NCBI RefSeq assembly: GCF_002915595.1
Contig: NZ_PQGG01000028.1
Span: forward strand, 153,694 to 217,693
Length of the DNA stretch: 64,000 bases
Direction: 5' to 3'
Source of the DNA: Zhongshania marina
Lineage (GTDB): Bacteria > Pseudomonadota > Gammaproteobacteria > Pseudomonadales > Spongiibacteraceae
A model generated the notes under the pieces. The model was not told where the DNA came from and made no database searches. It saw only the letters and a list, made by a program, of their open reading frames with translations. Position 1 is the first letter of the stretch, and each line of letters starts with the position of its first letter. Below, in pieces: positions 31,922 through 41,400 of this stretch. The position numbers and the translations under genes are program-made.

Positions 31922-34336
31922 TCAGGGCTTTGGTTCCCAGCGCCGGAGTAGCAGCGCGTTGCATACCACGCTGAGGCTGCTAAATGCCATTGCCGCGCCA
32001 GCGATCGCGGGGCTGAGTAAACCGCTGGCAGCAAGTGGAATGCCAAGCAAATTATAGATGAATGCCCAGAATAAATTTTGACGAATTTTTTGATAGCTGC
32101 GCCGCGAGATATCAATCGCATCTGCGACCAGCGCTGGGTCACCTCGCATTAAGGTGATGCCGGCGGTGTGCATGGCTACGTCTGTGCCTGTCGCCATCGC
32201 GACACCCACGTCAGCCGCAGCGAGGGCTGGGGCGTCGTTAATGCCATCACCAACCATGGCAACAATCGTATTCTCGTTTCGCAAGTCCTGAATGGCATCT
32301 GCTTTTCCGTCAGGTAGTATGTTCGCAAAATAGGTTTCTATCCCTAATTCGGCGGCATTAGCACGGGCGCTGCCTTCATTGTCGCCGGTAATCATCACGG
32401 TCTTTATGCCGGCATTTTGTAGCCGTTTGATGGCGGATTTTGCACTTGGTTTTAATTCATCGCCAAACCCGAGCAAACCAATTAACGTCGCTGTGTCTCC
32501 TGTTTCAGCAAGCCAAGAAACTGTGCGTCCCTGGTTTTCTAGTGCTTTTGCCTTGTCTTCTAATTGATCTAATGGAATCGCAGCTTCCCGCATGAGGCGG
32601 GTATTGCCCAATATATACGTCTTTCCGTCTACGCTTGCTTGAACACCTCGTCCAGCAAAAGTTTTAGCCTCATTAGCTGCCAGAATAGGGATGGCTTGTG
32701 AATCGGCCTCCTGCAACACCGCCTTGGCTAGGGGATGGTCGCTAGCGCTTTGAAGTGCCGCTGCTACGCTGAGAAGTTTTTTGGCGTTATCGCCAGTCGC
32801 AATCGTGTCGAGCAAACGAGGCTTACCGACAGTTAAGGTGCCGGTTTTATCAAAAGCTACGATGTTTGTATTGTGGGCGCGCTCAAGTGCCTGAGCATCT
32901 TTAATTAAAATGCCCCGACCTGCGGCCGCGCCAGTACCGGTCATAATTGCAGCGGGGGTCGCCAAGCCAAGTGCACAAGGGCAGGCGATGACCAATACCG
33001 TCACCGCGTTAATTATGGCCTCCTGCAAATGGCCGTTATATAAATACCACGTCACCAAGGTGCTAATCGCAATGGCAATGACCACTGGTACAAACACCAT
33101 ACTTACCTTGTCGACAAGGCGCTGCACTGGCGCCTTTGCGGCTTGGGCATTTTCCACTAGTCGAATAATACGTGCCAAGGTGGTTTCTGCCCCCACGGCA
33201 GTTGTTTTTATCAGCAACAGCGCATCGTTATTTATTACGCCACCGACAAGTTTATCGCCGATCGTTTTTTGCACAGGGAGACTTTCACCGCTAATCATAG
33301 ACTCGTCGACGCTGGCGCTTCCCTCGACAATAACTCCGTCAACCGGTACTTGTTCACCGGCTTTCACTACCACTATGTCACCATTGATAATCTGATCGAT
33401 GGCGACCTTGATATCGCCCTGTTGTTTACGGACAGTTGCGGTGTCTGGTCTAAGTGCCTGTAGTGCACGTATCGCCGCTGTGGTTTGATGTTTAGCGCGA
33501 TTCTCCAGCCATTTACCTAGCAGTACCAGGGTAATAACAACAGCCGAGGCCTCAAAATAGTAGTGCCCCATCTGGTGAGCCGAAGGGCTTAAATATTCGC
33601 TGATTAATTGGAAAACACTTAATCCGTAACTGGCACTAGTGCCTAAGGCCACTAGTAAATCCATATTGCCGGTGCCTGCTTTTACCGCGAACCAAGCAGC
33701 TCGATAGAATCGTGCTCCCAGCCAGAACTGAATTGGTGTAGCCAGTAAAAACTGTAACCAAGCGGGGGGCATTAACTCAAAACCGATGGCATCTAAAATC
33801 ATCGCAAAAACCATCGGTGCGGATAGCAGGGCAGCAATTATGAGGTGACTGGTTTCGCGGTCAATCTTGGGGCTTGCTGCATTATTCGGTTCAATAGTCT
33901 CGTGGTGAACATTGGCTGCGTAACCGCCTTCATGTAAGGCGCTAATAAGTGTGTCTGAGCTGATGCAATCTTTAGCGACACGGACATGGGCTGATTCTGT
34001 CGCTAAATTTACGCTTACGTCGAGTACACAATTGAGATTACTCAGTACTTTTTCAACGCGGCCTACGCATGATGCGCAACTCATTCCTTTTACATCTAAA
34101 TGAATGTCATCAGTGGCAATGCCGTAACCTGCCTGCTCGATAGCCCGTGATAAGGTATGAAACGAAATCGCGCTGTTCAAACGAATATGCGCAGATTCCG
34201 TTGCGATATTGACACTTACCGTGTCTATTTCGGCTAGTTTTGCCAGCTGCTTTTCAAGGCGGCCAGCACAGGAGGCACAGCTCATACCGGTAATTGCTAT
34301 GCTTATGTCTGTTAACGATGCCACTTTACTCGTCAT
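31922..34336 (-). CDS. copA: Copper-exporting P1B-type ATPase CopA
   Basis: Pumps Cu(I) from cytoplasm to periplasm. Two N-terminal heavy-metal domains each carry GMSCASC (near residues 17 and 83). The membrane metal site is CPCALGLATP, phosphorylation occurs in DKTGTLT, and MVGDGINDAPALAAADVGVAM closes the ATP site. I place the start at ATG 34334-34336 (MTSKVASLTD, CGGAG upstream, 804 aa). The longer reading to 34423 would run back through the -10 and -35 of its own CueR-type promoter. It is probably the first gene of a copA-cueR-small protein-oxidase-copB series. Confidence 0.94.
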   Translation of the reverse strand: MTSKVASLTDISIAITGMSCASCAGRLEKQLAKLAEIDTVSVNIATESAHIRLNSAISFHTLSRAIEQAGYGIATDDIHLDVKGMSCASCVGRVEKVLSNLNCVLDVSVNLATESAHVRVAKDCISSDTLISALHEGGYAANVHHETIEPNNAASPKIDRETSHLIIAALLSAPMVFAMILDAIGFELMPPAWLQFLLATPIQFWLGARFYRAAWFAVKAGTGNMDLLVALGTSASYGLSVFQLISEYLSPSAHQMGHYYFEASAVVITLVLLGKWLENRAKHQTTAAIRALQALRPDTATVRKQQGDIKVAIDQIINGDIVVVKAGEQVPVDGVIVEGSASVDESMISGESLPVQKTIGDKLVGGVINNDALLLIKTTAVGAETTLARIIRLVENAQAAKAPVQRLVDKVSMVFVPVVIAIAISTLVTWYLYNGHLQEAIINAVTVLVIACPCALGLATPAAIMTGTGAAAGRGILIKDAQALERAHNTNIVAFDKTGTLTVGKPRLLDTIATGDNAKKLLSVAAALQSASDHPLAKAVLQEADSQAIPILAANEAKTFAGRGVQASVDGKTYILGNTRLMREAAIPLDQLEDKAKALENQGRTVSWLAETGDTATLIGLLGFGDELKPSAKSAIKRLQNAGIKTVMITGDNEGSARANAAELGIETYFANILPDGKADAIQDLRNENTIVAMVGDGINDAPALAAADVGVAMATGTDVAMHTAGITLMRGDPALVADAIDISRRSYQKIRQNLFWAFIYNLLGIPLAASGLLSPAIAGAAMAFSSLSVVCNALLLRRWEPKP

Positions 34337-34376
34337 CGCGTATTGCTCCGTGTTTGAGATAGACTCTAATGAATAG

Positions 34377-34407
34377 AGATTAGTGTCTCCCACCGTGGTA
34401 GGGTCAA
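34377..34407 (-). promoter_or_regulatory. CueR-type promoter of the copper ATPase gene
   Basis: On the minus strand TTGACC (34402-34407) and TAATCT (34377-34382) are separated by exactly 19 bases, the overlong spacing of MerR-activated promoters. The spacer contains the dyad CTACC-ACG-GTGGGAG, close to known CueR sites. The chosen copA ATG lies about 40 bases downstream. Confidence 0.85.
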
Positions 34408-34471
34408 TAGTGCTATCAAACACTCACGCCTAAGTGAAAAGCGCTGTTTGCGGTAACAAATAGGTTTAAAT

Positions 34472-35236
34472 ATGATTCGCATTCGTCAAATTGGATTGCT
34501 GCTAAGTTTGCTCATTGGCCTAAGTACCGCCGCGGCCGAGCAATTAAGTATTGCAGTTGCATCGAATTTTACCGCGCCAATGCGTGAGATTGCGCTTGAA
34601 TTTGAAAAAACCACAGGTCATCAACTGCGTATTTCCTACGGGTCTTCTGGCAAGTTCTTTGCGCAAATATCTCACGGCGCACCGTTTCAAGTATTTCTCT
34701 CTGCAGATCAAGCAAAACCAGCTGCATTATGTGATGCTGGTTTGGCCGTGCCAGCTAGCCAGTTCAGCTACGCCATTGGCGCATTGGCATTGTGGTCGCC
34801 AGAATCAAATACTGTTGACGAGCAGGGCGTCATACTTAGAACAGGGAATTTCAATAAACTGGCTATTGCTAACCCATTGCTTGCTCCCTATGGACGAGCC
34901 GCCGTAGAGGTTTTAAAGCACTTAAAGTTAGACGAAGTAACTCGGGATAAATGGGTCACGGGAGAAAATATTGCACAAACCTACCAGTACGTCAGCACAG
35001 GAAACGCTGAGATTGGTTTTGTCGCTGTCTCTCAGGTTATTGAGAATGGCAACCTCAAAAGCGGATCAGCATGGATTTTGCCCAGCGACTTATATTCCCC
35101 AATTAAACAAGACGCCGTTTTACTTACATCAGCTAAAGATAATCAAGTAGCTAAGGCCTTCATCGCCTATTTAAAAGGAAGCGAGGCGCAGGAAATTATC
35201 CGTGCTTACGGTTATAACGTCGCTGAAACAAACTAG
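34472..35236 (+). CDS. modA: Molybdate-binding periplasmic protein ModA (orphan)
   Basis: A 254-residue substrate-binding protein. The signal peptide (residues 1-22, ending AAA) is followed by LSIAVASNFTAPMREIALEFEKTTGH, SYGSSGKFFAQISHGAPFQVFLSADQ and the ligand-region AIANPLLAPYGRAAVEVL and YQYVSTGNAEIGFVAVSQV. All of these are standard ModA stretches. No modB or modC is adjacent, so it must work with a transporter encoded elsewhere or have another role. It diverges from the copper ATPase. Confidence 0.88.
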   Translation: MIRIRQIGLLLSLLIGLSTAAAEQLSIAVASNFTAPMREIALEFEKTTGHQLRISYGSSGKFFAQISHGAPFQVFLSADQAKPAALCDAGLAVPASQFSYAIGALALWSPESNTVDEQGVILRTGNFNKLAIANPLLAPYGRAAVEVLKHLKLDEVTRDKWVTGENIAQTYQYVSTGNAEIGFVAVSQVIENGNLKSGSAWILPSDLYSPIKQDAVLLTSAKDNQVAKAFIAYLKGSEAQEIIRAYGYNVAETN

Positions 35237-35277
35237 CCTAGGGGCAAATAATCACTGCCGTATTGTATTGCCTGAAT

Positions 35278-36192
35278 CTAATGGTGGTGATGACTAAGAC
35301 TTGTTTTATTAGACACGGCTTCATCACGACAGGCCTCATCGGGAAATTCAAATTCTATCGTGGTGTGGCTCAAGGGATGCTCCCTCATTGAGTCGGCGAT
35401 AATAGACTTTAAACGCACTAATTCTGCGTGTTCATAGTTCTGCTTTAATAGCAGATGCGCTGTTAATACATGTTGCTCACCATCTAGTGACCAAAGGTGG
35501 AGATGATGAACTTCATCGACATAATTAATGTTCATTAAATCTTGGTGTATCTCCTCGCGAAGGTCGTGATCCGGTGTGGCTTGTAAAAATAAACGCAGTG
35601 TTTCAGCTAGATTTTTAGCCACATTAAACAGAATAAATAAGGTGAAACCGATGGATAAAATTGGGTCTAGTATTGGTAATTCCACAAACATTAAGACGAT
35701 TGAGAGCAGCAGTATTGCCACCCAGCCGAGTACATCTTCAAGCAGGTGCCAGTTCAGCATCCGCTCGTTAAGGGTTTTGCCATCGCTTAATTTGAAAGCG
35801 GCGTAGCCGTTAACGGCGACACCTAAAATAGCTAATCCCAACATGCCGGTGGCGTCTGGCATTTGCGGATTGAGCAGGCGTGGAATTGCTTCGCTTAATA
35901 CCCACACCGAGCCTATTACCAAGATCACGCCATTGATGAGTGCGCCCAGTAAGGAGAAGCGACTGAATCCATAACTAAAACGACTGCTAGCTTCTTTTGC
36001 GCCAAGTTTATTCAGCCACCAAGCTAAGCCGATCGCGAGGCAATCACCAAGATCATGCACAGCGTCAGCCATAATCGCCGTACTATTGGTTAACCAACCC
36101 CCGATAAACTCGATAATAGTGAAGCAAAAATTCAGGCCAAATGCCCAGCCAATGCGTTCTGAGGCGGTATGGTGATGATGGTGCTCATGCAT
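35278..36192 (-). CDS. Cation diffusion facilitator (CDF) exporter, His-rich
   Basis: A six-helix inner-membrane antiporter expected to export Zn(II), Co(II) or a similar ion using the proton gradient. The first metal site is in ADAVHDLGD and the second in NWHLLEDVLGW, both HxxxD type. His clusters sit at both ends (HEHHHHH and a C-terminal HHHH). The cytoplasmic domain reads EVHHLHLWSLDGEQHVLTAHLLL. It closely resembles the CDF protein in the transposon (46867-47754). I prefer the MHEHHHHH start at 36190-36192 with GAGA upstream. Confidence 0.88.
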   Translation of the reverse strand: MHEHHHHHTASERIGWAFGLNFCFTIIEFIGGWLTNSTAIMADAVHDLGDCLAIGLAWWLNKLGAKEASSRFSYGFSRFSLLGALINGVILVIGSVWVLSEAIPRLLNPQMPDATGMLGLAILGVAVNGYAAFKLSDGKTLNERMLNWHLLEDVLGWVAILLLSIVLMFVELPILDPILSIGFTLFILFNVAKNLAETLRLFLQATPDHDLREEIHQDLMNINYVDEVHHLHLWSLDGEQHVLTAHLLLKQNYEHAELVRLKSIIADSMREHPLSHTTIEFEFPDEACRDEAVSNKTSLSHHHH

Positions 36193-36317
36193 AGTTGTCT
36201 CGCTGCACAAATTTGAAAGGCAGTGAGAAGCAGGGCATTGATAACCCCTAACTCCTCATTACATGCTGTGAGCTTATGCGCTTTAGCGCTAACTGAAAAG
36301 TGATTTGCTGAGGGTTT

Positions 36318-37055
36318 TTAATAAGGAAGTACCCAGCTAATGACCGTGTTTGCCTCTTTTTTCCAGCGAACGGTGACGGTGTGCCCCCGTAAAAGTTGTG
36401 CAGACAAATCAATGAGTAGGCGCATCTCTAGCTCGCACTTGCTAATATTTATTGCGGATATTTCTACGTCTAAGAAATCAAAATAACGGCCCACTGCTGG
36501 GTAAAGTGCTTTAAATAGCGCTTCCTTGGCTGAGAAAACCACTGTAAAGCCGTATTCATTATCCAAAAAGTTAGCTGTCATGGTGTCCAGTTCTTTTCGA
36601 CTAGCAATACTAGGACTAAGCAAGGCACGATCTTCAGCGTGAACAATCGATTCGACATCAATGCCAATAGAAATAAGCGGCTTTGGGGACGGTGTGGGCA
36701 TCATCATACAGAATGCGCTATCAGCGTGGTGACTGATGGACGCCAATACCATTGCAGGCCATAGTGGCTGACGATGCCTTGCAATGGGAATTGCTTGGGG
36801 TGTTATACCTAGCTGGATAAATGCGTGGCGAGCGGCAATACGACCCGCAAGAAATTCTGCTTTTCTCACTTTTGTTGAATTCAGTAGCGCGACTGGAACA
36901 GCGTCTTGGTAATGACAAAACAGCGCGTCAGTATATTGTGTGGTTTCAAATCGGCAGCGACAGCATACGCCTTTGAAGCCACTGAGCTCGACAGCTTCAT
37001 TCGCAACAACAAAATTCGGTGGCGCTGAAAGTAACCCAGCCAAGGCTTGAGTCAA
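36318..37055 (-). CDS. 4'-phosphopantetheinyl transferase, EntD/Sfp type
   Basis: Transfers phosphopantetheine from CoA to the carrier domain of a synthetase, here most likely the NRPS two genes upstream. The 245-residue protein has KVRKAEFLAGRIAARHAF near residue 65, ASISHHADSAFCMM, the metal-binding ISIGIDVES near 131 and the catalytic VVFSAKEALFKALYPAVGRYFDFLDVEI near 175. Its start overlaps the glycosyltransferase stop by four bases (ATGA), so the two are translationally coupled. A dedicated transferase within the operon suggests the product has its own pathway. Confidence 0.9.
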   Translation of the reverse strand: MTQALAGLLSAPPNFVVANEAVELSGFKGVCCRCRFETTQYTDALFCHYQDAVPVALLNSTKVRKAEFLAGRIAARHAFIQLGITPQAIPIARHRQPLWPAMVLASISHHADSAFCMMMPTPSPKPLISIGIDVESIVHAEDRALLSPSIASRKELDTMTANFLDNEYGFTVVFSAKEALFKALYPAVGRYFDFLDVEISAINISKCELEMRLLIDLSAQLLRGHTVTVRWKKEANTVISWVLPY

Positions 37056-38383
37056 ACCGCCGTCGCTGTTTTAGGGTATTCAGCGTCGTTATTCAATATC
37101 GAGTCATTTTTGCCGTCTGGGGGAGTTAATAAGCCCCACTGTGTTAGCAGCGCTATGGCAGATTGAACGCCGTTCTCATTTGAAATTTTTCCCGCTAGTT
37201 CTGTTGCGGCAATTTGCATATTTGGCATAGAAGCCATATTAATGGCATCAGCTAATTTTTCTGCCGTGAGAGTTTTACGCTTTAGCATTTTGGGCGCTAC
37301 GCCATTTTGTTCAAGCCGCCAGGCCCAGAAGGGTTGGTCGCCAAAAAATGGAATCACTACTGAAGGGATGCCTGCGCGCACGGTCGCTGCCGTGGTGCCT
37401 GCGCCGCCGTGATGAATGGCCAAGCTAAGCTTGGGAAATAACCAGTCATGGGGTGCGGCATCAATAACTAAAATATCGGGATTATTGTCCGCACTGGCTT
37501 TAAGTCCACCCCATCCCGTCGCAATAATTGCCCTGCGCCCAGATTGCGCAATAGCTTGATAAATGAGGGTGGTGAGATTGTCGGTGTCGTCACTCAGCAT
37601 ACTGCCAAAGCCAATATAAATTGGTTTGTCGCCACTGGCGAGAAACTGTTCAAGCTCCGCTGATGGTTGCCACTTTGACTCGCCGTTTAAAAACCAATTT
37701 CCCGTCACCTGCACACCGGCGGGCCAATGGGGTGAAGAAGGTAGCAGGGCGGGGCTATACCCATAAAGGATGCGACGATCTTCTTTTTTCTGCCGATAAT
37801 AAGGGCCATACCAAGGCAAAGTCGGTAATTCAAGGGCTTTGCGAACAGGGCTGTAAGCGGCACTTAGCATGCGCCAAGTAACGGCGCGCAAAACATGATA
37901 AAGCAGCTCGTTCACTTTGCCGTTGCGGGGCGTATTTGGCGGCGTAAGCATCATAGGTGGAATGTCTGGACAGGGCGTTACCGGCTGCAAATGGGTTTCT
38001 ACTGCGGGGATGTTAAGTGCTTCACCAAGCGAGTTAGCCAAAACGGCCATCATGCCATTGCCGAGTAATAGGTCTGCGTTTTTAGCGGCGGCCAAGCCCT
38101 CTTCGGCCCAGTGCTGGGCCATGTCTTTAAGATGTTTGCGAGCAGTACTCATCAAGGCTAAGGGATTCAATCCGCGCTGAAGGGCACGGGGATCCTTGGC
38201 CATAAGTTCTAAAAAATCTGCAGTTAAAGGCGCATAGTCAAGGCCATGATTAACTATCAATGCCTCACAGGTTTTACCACTGGCAATACAGACCTTATGA
38301 CCTGCTGCCTGTAATCCCAAGCCTAGGGCAATAAAGGGTCTCACATCACCTTGAGTGCCAATACTAAAAATACTAATGTTCAT
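37052..38383 (-). CDS. UGT-type glycosyltransferase (GT1/GT28-like)
   Basis: A 443-residue GT-B enzyme that probably transfers a sugar from a nucleotide sugar to a lipid or hydroxyl-bearing small molecule. The N-terminal acceptor domain starts ISIFSIGTQGDVRPFIALGLGLQAAGHKV, as in sterol- and lipid-glycosylating and rhamnosyl enzymes. The C-terminal donor motif is LAIHHGGAGTTAATVRAGIPSVVIPFFGDQ near residues 320-345. It lies between the NRPS (35 bases upstream) and the PPTase (four-base overlap). The sugar and acceptor are not readable from the sequence. Confidence 0.87.
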   Translation of the reverse strand: MNISIFSIGTQGDVRPFIALGLGLQAAGHKVCIASGKTCEALIVNHGLDYAPLTADFLELMAKDPRALQRGLNPLALMSTARKHLKDMAQHWAEEGLAAAKNADLLLGNGMMAVLANSLGEALNIPAVETHLQPVTPCPDIPPMMLTPPNTPRNGKVNELLYHVLRAVTWRMLSAAYSPVRKALELPTLPWYGPYYRQKKEDRRILYGYSPALLPSSPHWPAGVQVTGNWFLNGESKWQPSAELEQFLASGDKPIYIGFGSMLSDDTDNLTTLIYQAIAQSGRRAIIATGWGGLKASADNNPDILVIDAAPHDWLFPKLSLAIHHGGAGTTAATVRAGIPSVVIPFFGDQPFWAWRLEQNGVAPKMLKRKTLTAEKLADAINMASMPNMQIAATELAGKISNENGVQSAIALLTQWGLLTPPDGKNDSILNNDAEYPKTATAV

Positions 38384-38418
38384 TGACGGCCTATTGATCT
38401 ATTAATCATGTTTGCAAT

Positions 38419-41400
38419 TTACGCTGTTAGTGAGTCGGCGATGATGGGGCCAATTTGCTCAAGAGCCGAAGCGTCGAACATTTCTTGGTGATGACAGTCC
38501 ACATTGTGAACCGTAAGTTGACCAACATGGTTTTCCCAAACCTCAGCGCTATTATGTAAAACCTCATTCATTTGCGTTTTTGCGGTGTCTGTTGCAGCGA
38601 TAAACACCATTTTTGCCTTAATGGTTCCTGGCATAAATTGGCGAGACATGGCGAGATTGTTTTCGATAATGTGCTTAACACTATCAATAATATTGCTATT
38701 GCTCTGCTGCATTTCCTTCACGAACGGCAGATTTTGGATATCATATTCACGGCACAATAAGTCGCTAAGTTCTGCCATATTTTCTCTGCCTTGGGGCAGA
38801 GAATCGGACGGTAATCCCATAAAGTTTAAAGCGCTTTTGACTAAATGAATTTCGTCAGCCAGTTGCGTTGGCCCTTGCACGTAAGGGTAGGAATCTAGCA
38901 AGGCTAAATAGCTTATTTCCTCACCATCGGCTTCTAAGCGCCGTGCAATTTCATGGGCAACAAGGCCACCCAAAGACCAACCCAATAATTTGTAAGGCCC
39001 TGAAGGCTGCACACGACGTAGCTGTTCAATATATTCGCATGCCATTTCAGCAATACTCTGAGGCAAATTTGCCGCTCCGCCGTGCTGATATTCTGCTGTT
39101 AAGCCCCGAGCTTGCACGCCATAGAGTTTTTGCTCACTACCTAGATAGCGAGTTAAACCGCTATAAGCCCAACTCAAACCAATGACTGGGTGAATACAAA
39201 ATAGCGGGCTTGCAGTGCCTGTTGATTTAAGTGGCAATACCATTCCCAAGGGATCAACAGCTTGATGATGCTCTAGCTGCGCTGCCAACTCTGCGATTGT
39301 GCTGGCTTCAAATATGGCTGCCAGGGGAATGTCGCGTTTTAATAACTCGCGTAAGCGCGCAACCATTCTTGCCGCTGTAAGTGAGTCGCCACCCAAGTCG
39401 AAGAAGCTATCGTGAATACCTATCCGTTCCTGCTCGAAAATATCACACCATAAGGCGGTGAGTTGTGTTTCTAAGCTCGTACGGGGTGCGACATAATCTA
39501 GTGTGAGCTGCCAAGTGGGCGCGGGCAATGCATTGCGATCCAATTTGCCATTGACGTTGGTAGGCAGCGCGTCGATACACATAAATACCGATGGAATCAT
39601 GTAATCCGGTAAGCTGTTTTCCAAGCGTTTACGCAGTGTAGCCGCGTCAATTTTTGCATTATCGCCATTATCCAATTTGCAGGGGACAATATGGGCGACG
39701 AGTTTTTTCTCGCCGCGCGGATTTTCACGAAGGGTAACAACGGCTTGCTTAACACCATCGCAGCGTTGAATATTTGCTTCAACTTCTTCGGCTTCAACAC
39801 GAAAGCCGCGAATTTTAATTTGAAAGTCATTACGCCCTAAATAATCCAACATACCGTCTGCGCGCCAACGGGCTAAATCACCAGTTTTATACAGGCGTCC
39901 TTCCCCAAAAGGATTAGGAATAAAGCGCTCTGCGGTAAGCTCGGGGCGATGTAGATAACCTTTGGCTAGGCCGGTTCCTCCAATATACAACTCACCAATT
40001 GCGCCTAAAGGTACTGGCTGCATTGCTTGATCTAGTACATATACGGTGGTGTTTTGAATGGGGCGACCAATTGGCGGCGAGTTTAGATCATCGCCATCTA
40101 GCTTCATGATGGTAGACCAAATCGTAGTTTCAGTTGGCCCGTAAAGATTAATAATAGGGTGGCCTAGCTTTCGCATTTTATGCGCGAGTTGCGCGGGTAA
40201 AGCTTCGCCGCCCACCAGCGGACGAACATAAGCAAGTTGCTCGGCATGGTCGGCCAACAATGCTTGCCAATGGGAAGGGGTAGCCTGCATTAGGCTAATT
40301 TTCTCGTCGTTTATAAGTGCCGCGAGCATTGACGGATCTTTAGCGGTGTCGCGATTTGCGATCACTACTTCGGCACCGCTAATAAGCGGTAAATACAATT
40401 CAAGTGCTGCGATATCAAAGGCGACGGTGGTTAAGGCTAATAATTTATCGCTATCTTGAATGCATAATTCGTCTTGCATTGCCAACAGGAAATTAAGCAA
40501 AGCGCGATGACTAATTTCAACCCCTTTTGGGCGTCCAGTTGAACCCGATGTGTATATTACGTAGGCACTGGTATCGCCCTGAATAAGTGGAGGCTTGATA
40601 CTGGTTTCTGGGCTTACTGGGTTTATATCGATGGTATCTAAATTCAGTACAGCAATATCGCTTTCAAATAATGCGCTGCTAACTGCCGTTGTAGACAAGG
40701 TTAGTGTTGGTTTACCTTCATCTAAAATCAGAGCTAAGCGTTCAGCTGGCGCACTGGGATCTAGTGGCAAATAGGCTGCCCCGGTATTCATAATAGCGAG
40801 AAGGGCGGTTGGCATTGATTCGTCACGGGGTAGTGCAACTGCAACGATATCGCCATGACCAATATTACGCTTTAATAAGGTTTGGCTTAGGCGATCAACA
40901 TTCTTCTGTAGCTGCCGATAAGTAAGCTTTTTATCAGCACTTGTTAGCGCAATGGCATCCGGTGTTTTGTTAGCTTGGCTGTTAAATAGAGCAATTAAAT
41001 TAGTGTCTGGTAGTGGCTGCTCAGTGTTGTTCCACTTAGTTAAGATTAGGTGTTTTTCGGGGTCTGAGAGCAGATCTATACCGCCAATTGGCGCACTAGG
41101 ATTGTTTAACACTCCGTTAATTAAGCGTACAAAGCGATCTTTGTGGGCATCTAAATCATGCTGAGTGTATAGCGCGGGGTTCGCATCTAAATCTATACGC
41201 AAGCCGTCGTTACCGCCGCGATCGTAGATAAAAATAGTTAAGTCTTCTACCGTGCCATTAGAAATATTGTGGGCAAGACATTTATGGCCGCCAAAGCGAA
41301 GGTCGTAATCGAAGGGTTCTATATTTACACCAACCCAGGATATTTGCTGCCCTTGCCCTAATAGGCCTAGCTCGCGGCGTAAATCTTCATAGCGAAACAT

